DNA of 5,331 bases. It comes from Cyanobacteria bacterium UBA11153 (GTDB lineage: Bacteria > Cyanobacteriota > Cyanobacteriia > Cyanobacteriales > Coleofasciculaceae). The position numbers and the translations under genes are program-made. The stretch is taken from positions 21,669 to 26,999 of the forward strand of contig DOIX01000146.1 in NCBI GenBank assembly GCA_003511885.1, given 5' to 3'. Positions 1 to 5,331 of the stretch are shown here, one piece after another. A model generated the notes under the pieces. It did not search any database. It saw only the letters and a program-made list of their open reading frames with translations, and was not told the DNA's origin. How positions within the stretch are numbered: the stretch's first letter is position 1; the number at the start of each line of letters is the position of its first letter.

Positions 1-301
1 GGGAGGCGATCGCAAACTCCTCTCATTCTACTCACAATTGCCAAACCTTCTCTCTCTTCAATTTCAATTCGGGCTTGCTGTATAAGTCGGATCTCCGTCT
101 ACACCCTACTCTGTCCTAAGAGTTCTGGCTATTGCTATACTATCCAATTTAGATGCGCCGCAGCTTAATGGTACCTTAGCTAACCGTTTTAACCCCATAA
201 CGCACCCTACCGAAGACTAGATCGGGAAATTTTAAGCAATAATAAGAGAAGTAATTTCTTTACATAACTCACCCCGCTCTACCCGTAAGGGGGAAACTAC
301 C
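1..301. other. Upstream region without a convincing gene
   Basis: No reading frame here looks convincingly coding on either strand, although all three + frames stay open for some distance from the left edge (stops at 83, around 117 and 166), so the last codons of an upstream gene cannot be excluded. The stretch holds a HIP1 octamer at 6-13, two copies of CACCCTAC at 102-109 and 203-210, a TATACT hexamer at 136-141 that could be a -10 box but has no matching -35, and an imperfect 13-bp palindrome at 247-259. The adaptor promoter is presumably in this region, but I cannot place it from sequence alone. Confidence 0.5.
286..294 (+). promoter_or_regulatory. Shine-Dalgarno of the adaptor gene
   Basis: TAAGGGGGA differs by one base from the anti-16S core TAAGGAGG over its first eight positions. 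It ends 7 nt before the GTG at 302. This spacing decides in favour of that GTG as the start, despite it being a non-ATG codon. Confidence 0.75.
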
Positions 302-1795
302 GTGACTCAAACCGCCCCAGAGCAAGATAAAATTCATAGCAATGGTTCTGCTGTCTCCTCGCCTCCGGAGATAGAGCAGGATACAGTCTCATTGACAATT
401 ACCGAAACTGAAACACTCGAAACAGATATACTCGAAACTGATATACCCCGCCCGCCGCTGCGATCGGGAATTCGGGGATTATTTTTGGGTATCGGGATTG
501 GAGTTGCGATCGCGTTGTTCGGCAATCATATCCTATCGAATCAACAAACTAAGACTCCGCCTCGGAAAGCTACCCCTGCGGCATCTACTACCGCGCCTGC
601 CCAAAGCGTTACGGTAGTTAAGGTGGAATCTGGATTAATTAATCGCACTCTCAAAGCAATTGATGGTACAGTTGCGCCTTTGGGGGATGTCGTACCAGTC
701 ATGTCACAAGCGACGGGATTGCAGGTGAAGCAGGTACTTGTGGATGAAGGGATGTATGTGAAAGCCGGACAGACGATGGCATTATTAAATAGCGATCGCA
801 TTCAATCCCAATTACTCCAAGCTAATGCTGCCATTACTCAAGCTGAAGCACGTTTAGCACAGTTAAAAGCGGGAACCCGCAGCGAAGAAATTGCTCAAGC
901 CGAAGCAACAGTCAGTAGCGCCCAAGCCGGAGTTACAGAAGCCAAATCTGATTTAGATTTAGCTAAAAAACGGGTAGAAAGCAACCAAATGCTTCAGGTA
1001 GAAGGGGCAATTGCTCGCGATAGGTTAGATGAAGTAATTAACCAAGAGCGTAGCAAACGTTCTGACTTAGAGCAAGCCGAATCTCGCCTCAGAGAAACTC
1101 AAGAAAGACTCAAACAATTACAAGCAGGTCCTCGCCCTGAAGAAATTACCCAAGCCGAAGCCCAATTAGAACAAGCCAAAGCCCAAAGGCAAACAATTTT
1201 AGTCCAGTTACAAGATACCAAAATAGTTGCCCCAGCTAGCGGCAAAGTCGCCCAAAGAAACGCTAGAGTTGGGGATATCACCTCAGCATCAGGAGAACTA
1301 TTTAAAATTATCGAAAACGGCAGATTGGAATTACTATTAAAAGTTCCCCAAATTCAACTAGCCCAAATTCGTCCCGGACAAGATGTCAAAATTACCTCAG
1401 ATGCAGATAGCCAAATGCGTTTATCGGGAACTGTCCGAGAAATTGACCCCATGCTAGATGAAAAAACTCGTCAAGCAACAGTTAAAGTAGACTTAGGAGT
1501 AGGAGGCTATTTACAACCAGGAATGTTTTTAAAAGCGGAAATTACTACAGGGACAAATACAGGTTTAACTGTTCCGGCTAAATCTATCGTAACTCAAGCT
1601 GATGGTAGTGCTATTGTTTATGTACTGCAACCTGATAATACAGTTAAAGCATTACCTGTCCAAGTAGGAGAAATTTTACCAGGAGATAGAGTGGAAATTA
1701 AGAGTGGGTTATCAGCTAGCGATAGTGTCATATTTAAAGGTGCGCCCTTTCTTAAAGATGGCGATAAAGTCCAGGTAATGGCTAATGTTAGTTAA
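302..1795 (+). CDS. RND efflux periplasmic adaptor subunit (HlyD/AcrA family membrane fusion protein)
   Basis: This 497-residue protein should bridge an inner-membrane RND permease to a TolC-like outer-membrane channel. Visible in order: a cytoplasmic tail of about 55 residues, acidic around 33-48; one hydrophobic anchor at about 57-78, with no lipobox cysteine, so it is a membrane-spanning and not a lipoprotein adaptor; a Pro/Thr/Ala linker at 82-100; a first lipoyl half-motif at about 131-163; a long coiled-coil hairpin at about 166-305; the second lipoyl half at 306-337 (APASGKV, then VGDITSASGELFKI); a beta-barrel at about 341-415 (RPGQDVKI); and a membrane-proximal domain to the end. The hairpin carries two copies of an AG-R-EEI-QAEA motif at 188-202 and 273-287, common in HlyD/DevB-like adaptors. 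The hairpin tip reads GAIARDRLDE, like the TolC-docking tip of AcrA but with Ala at the usual Ser. Length is somewhat above AcrA (about 400) because of the N-terminal tail. The GTG start is supported by the Shine-Dalgarno at 286-294. The permease of the same family lies downstream, separated by higBA. Family assignment is firm; substrate cannot be inferred. Confidence 0.93.
   Translation: MTQTAPEQDKIHSNGSAVSSPPEIEQDTVSLTITETETLETDILETDIPRPPLRSGIRGLFLGIGIGVAIALFGNHILSNQQTKTPPRKATPAASTTAPAQSVTVVKVESGLINRTLKAIDGTVAPLGDVVPVMSQATGLQVKQVLVDEGMYVKAGQTMALLNSDRIQSQLLQANAAITQAEARLAQLKAGTRSEEIAQAEATVSSAQAGVTEAKSDLDLAKKRVESNQMLQVEGAIARDRLDEVINQERSKRSDLEQAESRLRETQERLKQLQAGPRPEEITQAEAQLEQAKAQRQTILVQLQDTKIVAPASGKVAQRNARVGDITSASGELFKIIENGRLELLLKVPQIQLAQIRPGQDVKITSDADSQMRLSGTVREIDPMLDEKTRQATVKVDLGVGGYLQPGMFLKAEITTGTNTGLTVPAKSIVTQADGSAIVYVLQPDNTVKALPVQVGEILPGDRVEIKSGLSASDSVIFKGAPFLKDGDKVQVMANVS
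416..445 (+). repeat. 15-bp tandem repeat in the adaptor N-terminal tail
   Basis: Two adjacent 15-bp units, 416-430 and 431-445, differ at one base (A424 versus T439). They encode LETDI twice (residues 39-48) in the acidic cytoplasmic tail just before the membrane anchor, following a related TETET stretch. The unit is a multiple of three, so copy changes keep the frame. Confidence 0.85.
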
Positions 1796-1831
1796 GGGTT
1801 AATAGAGACAGTGGTGCAATTGACAAGGTTG

Positions 1832-1847
1832 GTGTGATGCGTGTGAT
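1832..1847 (+). repeat. GTGTGAT direct repeat over the higB start
   Basis: Two identical heptamers at 1832-1838 and 1841-1847 are separated by GC, giving a 9-bp period. They straddle the higB start codon. HigA-type antitoxins usually bind near their own promoter, so this is a candidate operator, but inverted rather than direct repeats are the usual form and part of the repeat is coding. Confidence 0.3.
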
Positions 1848-2136
1848 TAGCCGAAAATTACTGCGCGAATTCTGCGAGGAACATGCGGATGCCTGTGATG
1901 CCCTTTATGCTTGGTATCGAGTAGCAAAAAAAGCCCAATGGCACAACTTGCTTGATGTTCAACAGATTTATCCAAAAGCGGAGGCAGTAGGAAACTTCAC
2001 CGTGTTCAATATTAAGGGAAACCGATATCGACTGATTGTCGATCTTGTTTATGTTTCTCAAAGAATATACATTAAATATGTTCTAACTCATGGAGAGTAT
2101 GACAAGAATGAGTGGAAAAACAATCGATATTTTTGA
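1837..2136 (+). CDS. higB: HigB-type toxin, mRNA interferase (HigB_toxin family, RelE-like fold)
   Basis: This 99-residue protein matches the HigB toxin family throughout. It opens with MRVISRKLLREF and an acidic stretch, followed by LYAWYRVAKKAQW (residues 23-35), YPKAEAVGNFTVFNIKGNRYRLIV (45-68, given here as the family's central block ending in the strand FNIKGNRYRLIV) and a C-terminal THGEYDK (84-90), the equivalent of the THKEYD of E. coli HigB. Members cleave mRNA on the translating ribosome; His85, Tyr88 and Asp89 are likely active-site residues by family analogy. No key block is missing, so it looks intact. ATG 1837 is preferred over the adjoining GTG 1834 because AAGG at 1825-1828 then lies 8 nt upstream. 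The gene begins 41 bp after the adaptor stop and overlaps higA at its 3' end. Toxin-before-antitoxin order is typical of hig loci. A direct repeat GTGTGAT at 1832-1838 and 1841-1847 spans the start and could be an autoregulatory site, which is inference. Confidence 0.9.
   Translation: MRVISRKLLREFCEEHADACDALYAWYRVAKKAQWHNLLDVQQIYPKAEAVGNFTVFNIKGNRYRLIVDLVYVSQRIYIKYVLTHGEYDKNEWKNNRYF
2092..2097 (+). promoter_or_regulatory. Shine-Dalgarno of higA inside higB
   Basis: GGAGAG lies within the last codons of higB, 10 nt before ATG 2108. It is the only purine-rich element near the three possible antitoxin starts and therefore decides the start, while placing antitoxin translation under the passage of ribosomes through the toxin gene. 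Confidence 0.55.
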
Positions 2137-2518
2137 TGAAAAAGTCTATACAGAACTATTAGTTCGGTATCAGCCTAAACCCATTGTGACTGAAGCGGAC
2201 AATGAAATTGCGATCGCGATTGCCGAAGAAATTGAACATCGCCCGACACGCACCTTAGAGGAAGAGGTATTTCTAGAACTTTTGCTGGTGCTGATTGAAA
2301 AGTTTGAATCGGAAAACTATCCTATTCCTACAGTTAATTCTGGATCGATGGTACGACATTTAATGGATGCTAGAGATTTAGAGGAATCGGATTTAACGCC
2401 GATTTTAGGATCGACAACCGCCGTTTCGGAAATCTTGATGAATAAAAGACCGATTAGGCATAATGAAGCTAAGAAATTAGCTGATTTTTTTCGAGTTGAG
2501 ATGGATTTATTCCTGTAA
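2108..2518 (+). CDS. higA: HigA-type antitoxin with C-terminal HTH (XRE family)
   Basis: A 136-residue partner that should neutralise HigB by direct binding and repress the locus. The N-terminal half (about 1-72) has the pattern of HigA proteins found with this toxin family: YTELLVRYQPKPIVTEADNE at 14-33, an HRPTRTLEEEVFLELL stretch, and LIEKFESENYP at 62-72. The C-terminal half is a helix-turn-helix: SMVRHLMDARDL (80-91), EESDLTPILGS, recognition helix TTAVSEILMNKR (103-114), then a helix ending in ADFFRVEMDLFL. Three in-frame ATGs compete: 2090, 2099 and 2108. GGAGAG at 2092-2097 overlaps the first, is 1 nt from the second and 10 nt from the third, so 2108 is chosen; starting at 2090 would add six residues. 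The frame overlaps higB by 29 bp, which suggests translational coupling. It carries an in-frame HIP1 site (2210-2217), so it is adapted to cyanobacterial DNA and is not a very recent import. Confidence 0.88.
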   Translation: MSGKTIDIFDEKVYTELLVRYQPKPIVTEADNEIAIAIAEEIEHRPTRTLEEEVFLELLLVLIEKFESENYPIPTVNSGSMVRHLMDARDLEESDLTPILGSTTAVSEILMNKRPIRHNEAKKLADFFRVEMDLFL

Positions 2519-2538
2519 TTAAAGGATGGGAGAAGAGA

Positions 2539-2559
2539 GTTAGTAGTTGGTAGTTAATA
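2539..2559 (+). repeat. Heptamer repeats, GTTRGTA type (three units)
   Basis: Three consecutive 7-mers, GTTAGTA, GTTGGTA and GTTAATA, follow the higA stop by about 20 bp. Read on the other strand they become TATTAAC-like units, resembling the CATTAAC units of the larger array at 2642-2697, so the two blocks are in opposite orientation. This matches the short tandemly repeated heptamers known from filamentous cyanobacterial intergenic DNA. Confidence 0.6.
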
Positions 2560-2641
2560 TTGAAATGAACAAACCAAAAAATTAAACACGATCGTTGAGA
2601 AGTCATTGCCCAAGCTAAATGCTTACCTCAAATCTATATGC

Positions 2642-2697
2642 GATTAGCCATTAACCATTAGTAATCAGTAATCAACCATTAAACATTAGCCATTAAT
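2642..2697 (+). repeat. Short tandem heptamer array (CATTARY type, eight units)
   Basis: Fifty-six bases parse without gaps into eight 7-mers with approximate consensus CATTARY: GATTAGC, then CATTAAC, CATTAGT, two AATCARY variants, CATTAAA, CATTAGC and CATTAAT. The array ends at 2697, one base before the permease ATG. It belongs in style with the STRR heptamer families of cyanobacteria. It occupies the positions where a ribosome binding site would be expected, and it supplies an in-frame TAG at 2687-2689. Confidence 0.85.
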
Positions 2698-2698
2698 T

Positions 2699-5331
2699 AT
2701 GTCATTTAATCTATCCGGATGGTCAATTCGTAAACCAGTACCAACTATAGTTTTATTTATAATTCTGACTGTATTTGGTTGGATGTCTTTTACCCAATTG
2801 GGAATTGATGCTAGTCCAAATATTGATATTCCCGCCGTGTCAGTGAGGGTGACTCAACCTGGCGCGGGACCTGCGGAATTGGAGAGTCAGGTGACGAAAA
2901 AGGTAGAAGATGCGATCGCGGGTTTGGGTAATATTGATAATATTACTTCTACGGTTAATGATGGGGTTTCTAGTACTGTAGTTAATTTTGTTTTGGGTAC
3001 GGATAGCGATCGTGCTACAAATGATGTAAGGAATGCGATTTCTCAGATTAGGCAAAATCTCCCTGCTGATATTAATGAACCTGTGGTACAGCGGTTGGAG
3101 TTTGCAGGTGGTCCGATTATGACTTATGCTGTTGTTTCGGACAAGCGTTCAGTGGAAGATTTGAGTTATTTGGTGGATCAAGATATTAGCCGTGCTTTAC
3201 TTTCAGTACAAGGGGTGGCGCAAGTGCGGCGGGTTGGTGGCGTGGATCGAGAAATTCGGGTAGATTTAGATCCGGGTAGTTTGCAAGCTTTGGGTATTAC
3301 GGCTACCCAAGTTAACGATCAAATTCGAGCTTTTAATATTAATTTACCGGGTGGTAGGGGTGAAATTGGTGGAAGCGAACAAAGTATTCGTACCTTGGGT
3401 AGTGCCGCAAATGTAGAGGTACTGAAAAGTTATGAAATTAATTTACCCAATGGTGGCTCTACTACTTTAGCTAGTTTGGGGAAAGTGACAAATGGCTATG
3501 CTGAGGCGAGAAGTGCGGCTCTTTTTAATGGTAAACCTGTTGTCGCATTTCAAATCTTACGGAGTACGGGCAGTACTTTAGTAACTGTGGAAGAAGGAGT
3601 AAGGAAAGAAGTAGAAAAACTAGAGAAAACTTTACCTAATGATATAGATTTACCACTGATATTTACACGGGCTACTACTATCCGTGATTCCTATAAAAGT
3701 ACTATCGACGATTTAATCAGTGCCTCTGTCTTAGCCGTAGTTGTCATTATGCTATTCTTACAGAATTGGCGTGCCACTTTAATTACAGCATTAGCCTTAC
3801 CTCTATCAATTATCCCTACCTTTGCCGTCCAGAAAATGCTGGGTTATACCCTCAACAGCATGACACTATTAGCTCTAGCATTAGCTATTGGAAATTTAGT
3901 AGATGATGCAGTGGTAGAAATTGAAAATATGGACCGCCATATTGATATGGGGAAAAACCCCTTTCAAGCGGCCTTGGACTCTTCAGCTGAAGTAGGGTTA
4001 GCTGTAATCGCTTCCTCCGCCACAATTATTGCCGTGTTTCTACCTGTAGCCTTTATGGGCGGCGTACCCGGTCAATTTTTCCAATCATTTGGCGTAACAG
4101 TAGCCATTTCCACTATCTTTTCTACTTTAGTTGCTCGTACCGTTACACCGATGCTGGGAGCCTATTTATTAAATAAAAAAATAGGGAATGACGAAGAAGA
4201 AATCGGAGATAGAAAACAGAAAAAAGTTAAAAATAAATTTACTTTTTCTATTTTCCCCTTCATCAGAAGCAAACCTCCAACAAAAACCAGCCAATCATCC
4301 GCGACAAAAACCAGTAACTCATCAATCAAAACCAGCCAACCATCCGCAACAAAAACCAGTAACTCATCAATCAAAACCAACCAACCATCCGCTACAAAAT
4401 TTCACCCCTATCGCAATTTACTCAAATGGTCACTACGCCATAAACTAACAACATTAGCACTTGCGATCGCATTCTTCGTCGCTTCCCTCATGCTTATCCC
4501 CCTAATTCCCAAGGGATTTGTCGATAGTGGCGACTTAGGCTTATCTAGCGTTTCCGTTGAACTTCCTCCCGGCTCCACCCTTCAAGATACTACAGAAGTA
4601 GTCCAACAAGCCAAAAGCATAATTGCCAAAAATCCCACCGTAAATAGCATCCTCGCCACTATTGGTACAAATGCTAGTGGTAGTGGTGGTGTCAATCAAG
4701 GAACTATCTCCATTCAACTGAAGCCAAAAGAAGAGCGTCCCAAAAAAGATGGTAAAACCATTTCCCAATCCGATTTTGAAAAAGAATTGCGTCCCCAATT
4801 CAGACAAATTCCCGGTGCGAGAATTAGTTTCGAGAGTCAAGGTGGAAGAGGTGGAAGAAAAGACTTATCAATCGTTCTCAAAAGCGAAAATCCCGATCTT
4901 TTAATTCAAACCGCCAACGACTTAGAAAAACAAATGAGAAGCGTACCTGGCTTGGTAGAAGTACTTTCCAGTGCCAGTTTAGTCAAACCAGAAATCCTCG
5001 TAATTCCAGATCCGGCGCGGGCAGCAGACTTAGGAGTAACAGTCCAAGCGATCGCACGTACCGCATCTTTAGCTACGATTGGCGATAATCCCTCTAATTT
5101 AGCTAAATTTAACCTACCAGATCGCCAAATTCCCATTCGCATCCAAATCGATCCCAAATCCCGTAACGATATCGATACAATTAAAAATCTCCAAGTTCCC
5201 ACCAAAAACAATACTTTAGTCCCATTAATATCAGTTGCCGACATCAAATTTGGTAGCGGACCTTCTCAAATTAACCGTTTCGATCGTTCTCGTCAAGTAT
5301 CAGTTGAAGCTAACTTAGAAGGGATTGCCCT
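2699..5331 (+). CDS. RND efflux permease, HAE1/AcrB type (3' end beyond window)
   Basis: This is a proton-driven inner-membrane exporter that would work with the adaptor upstream. The frame is open from ATG 2699 to the edge, 877 codons; family members have about 1040 residues, so TM8-12 and the lysine equivalent to AcrB Lys940 are off-window. Visible: TM1 about 13-33, followed by LGIDASPNIDIPAVSV; first periplasmic porter/docking region about 35-332; TM2 336-355 then LQNWRATLI; TM4 with GNLVDDAVVEIEN, where Asp402-Asp403 correspond to the proton-relay Asp407-Asp408 of AcrB; TM5 433-452 with FLPVAFMGG; TM6 463-491 with ARTVTPML; an enlarged cytoplasmic loop 492-582 holding a 15-residue repeat; TM7 583-603; then the second periplasmic region (FVDSGDLGLSSVSVELPPGS). 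The start is fixed by an in-frame TAG at 2687 and by TM1, since the next Met is residue 29. No Shine-Dalgarno is visible. G/C strand bias reverses near 3650-3700. HAE1 (multidrug type) is favoured over the metal-exporting HME group; the substrate is unknown. Confidence 0.93.
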   Translation, partial: MSFNLSGWSIRKPVPTIVLFIILTVFGWMSFTQLGIDASPNIDIPAVSVRVTQPGAGPAELESQVTKKVEDAIAGLGNIDNITSTVNDGVSSTVVNFVLGTDSDRATNDVRNAISQIRQNLPADINEPVVQRLEFAGGPIMTYAVVSDKRSVEDLSYLVDQDISRALLSVQGVAQVRRVGGVDREIRVDLDPGSLQALGITATQVNDQIRAFNINLPGGRGEIGGSEQSIRTLGSAANVEVLKSYEINLPNGGSTTLASLGKVTNGYAEARSAALFNGKPVVAFQILRSTGSTLVTVEEGVRKEVEKLEKTLPNDIDLPLIFTRATTIRDSYKSTIDDLISASVLAVVVIMLFLQNWRATLITALALPLSIIPTFAVQKMLGYTLNSMTLLALALAIGNLVDDAVVEIENMDRHIDMGKNPFQAALDSSAEVGLAVIASSATIIAVFLPVAFMGGVPGQFFQSFGVTVAISTIFSTLVARTVTPMLGAYLLNKKIGNDEEEIGDRKQKKVKNKFTFSIFPFIRSKPPTKTSQSSATKTSNSSIKTSQPSATKTSNSSIKTNQPSATKFHPYRNLLKWSLRHKLTTLALAIAFFVASLMLIPLIPKGFVDSGDLGLSSVSVELPPGSTLQDTTEVVQQAKSIIAKNPTVNSILATIGTNASGSGGVNQGTISIQLKPKEERPKKDGKTISQSDFEKELRPQFRQIPGARISFESQGGRGGRKDLSIVLKSENPDLLIQTANDLEKQMRSVPGLVEVLSSASLVKPEILVIPDPARAADLGVTVQAIARTASLATIGDNPSNLAKFNLPDRQIPIRIQIDPKSRNDIDTIKNLQVPTKNNTLVPLISVADIKFGSGPSQINRFDRSRQVSVEANLEGIA
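4283..4399 (+). repeat. 45-bp in-frame tandem repeat in the permease (2.6 copies)
   Basis: Units at 4283-4327 and 4328-4372 and a partial unit at 4373-4399 encode KTSQSSATKTSNSSI, KTSQPSATKTSNSSI and KTNQPSATK (residues 529-567). Each unit divides into related sub-units of 24 and 21 bp, both starting AAAACCA. The copies are nearly identical at DNA level, including synonymous positions, which suggests recent duplication. It lies in the cytoplasmic TM6-TM7 loop, away from the proton relay and porter domains. Confidence 0.92.

Larger units (their letters stand above)
6..5055. repeat. Dispersed HIP1 octamers (GCGATCGC), seven copies
   Basis: Exact GCGATCGC palindromes start at 6, 506, 792, 2210, 2912, 4463 and 5048. 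The chance rate for an 8-mer is about one per 65 kb, so one per roughly 760 bp is a strong cyanobacterial signature. They occur in the adaptor, in higA and in the permease, so all three share the genome's sequence character; none lies in higB. Confidence 0.95.

Noticed and set aside
1..85. Edge of a neighbouring gene: a - strand start (GTG at 35 with GAGAGAAGG upstream) or a + strand C-terminus ending at 85
   Set aside because: Both readings are open but too short to recognise, and they exclude one another; neither can be supported.
251..263. NtcA-like site upstream of the adaptor
   Set aside because: GTA and TAC are separated by 7 bases instead of the canonical 8, and no matching -10 follows at the usual distance.
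1820..1849. TTGACA (1820-1825) as the -35 box of a higBA promoter
   Set aside because: No acceptable -10 lies at 16-18 bp spacing, and the implied transcript start would fall inside higB.
2519..2640. Rho-independent terminator after higA
   Set aside because: No GC-rich stem followed by a T run; only the short palindrome ACGATCGT (2588-2595) and a 4-bp AAGC/GCTT stem are present.
2602..2658. Short open stretch reading VIAQAKCLPQIYMRLAINH, possibly a remnant of a lost gene
   Set aside because: Nineteen codons with no start signal and no recognisable family; its end is made of the heptamer array.
4283..4399. Possible CRISPR array
   Set aside because: The repeat is contiguous, in-frame and coding, with no unique spacers between units.
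4188..4448. Open + frame with a repetitive NHPQQKPVTHQSKP-like product overlapping the permease
   Set aside because: It is a shadow of the 45-bp repeat: the unit is a multiple of three, so every frame through it stays open and repetitive. The permease frame has the homology.
4541..5247. Long open frames on the - strand opposite the permease, and similar ones opposite the adaptor (334-525, 541-801, 1099-1281) and higB (1858-2061)
   Set aside because: Their products show no family resemblance or plausible ribosome binding context, and the + strand frames have clear homology.

Overview
The window looks like chromosomal DNA from a cyanobacterium, probably a filamentous one. It carries seven exact copies of the cyanobacterial octamer GCGATCGC (HIP1) in 5.3 kb, has moderate GC, and has heptameric short tandem repeats between genes. 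All recognisable genes lie on the + strand.

Layout: (i) 1-301 has no convincing gene; it ends in a good Shine-Dalgarno. (ii) 302-1795 encodes a complete membrane-anchored periplasmic adaptor (HlyD/AcrA type). (iii) 1837-2136 and 2108-2518 encode a complete HigB/HigA type II toxin-antitoxin pair, toxin first, with overlapping reading frames. (iv) 2519-2698 is an intergenic stretch with two blocks of heptamer repeats, the second running to 1 bp before the next start codon. (v) From 2699 to the right edge runs an uninterrupted, 3'-incomplete RND (HAE1/AcrB-type) efflux permease, 877 codons visible.

How they fit together: adaptor and permease are the two inner-membrane/periplasmic parts of a tripartite efflux pump, whose third part would be a TolC-like outer-membrane channel not present here. 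The HigBA pair sits between them, so a toxin-antitoxin module is wedged inside what is normally a contiguous efflux operon. The toxin start lies 41 bp after the adaptor stop, so it may be co-transcribed with the adaptor.

Most worth a second look: the HigBA wedge; a 45-bp in-frame tandem repeat that lengthens the cytoplasmic loop between the two halves of the permease; the heptamer array that takes the place of a ribosome binding site before the permease; and a sharp reversal of G/C strand bias inside the permease gene. None of these proves a new system, but together they mark a pump locus that has been rearranged. No RNA gene, CRISPR array or insertion sequence was seen.
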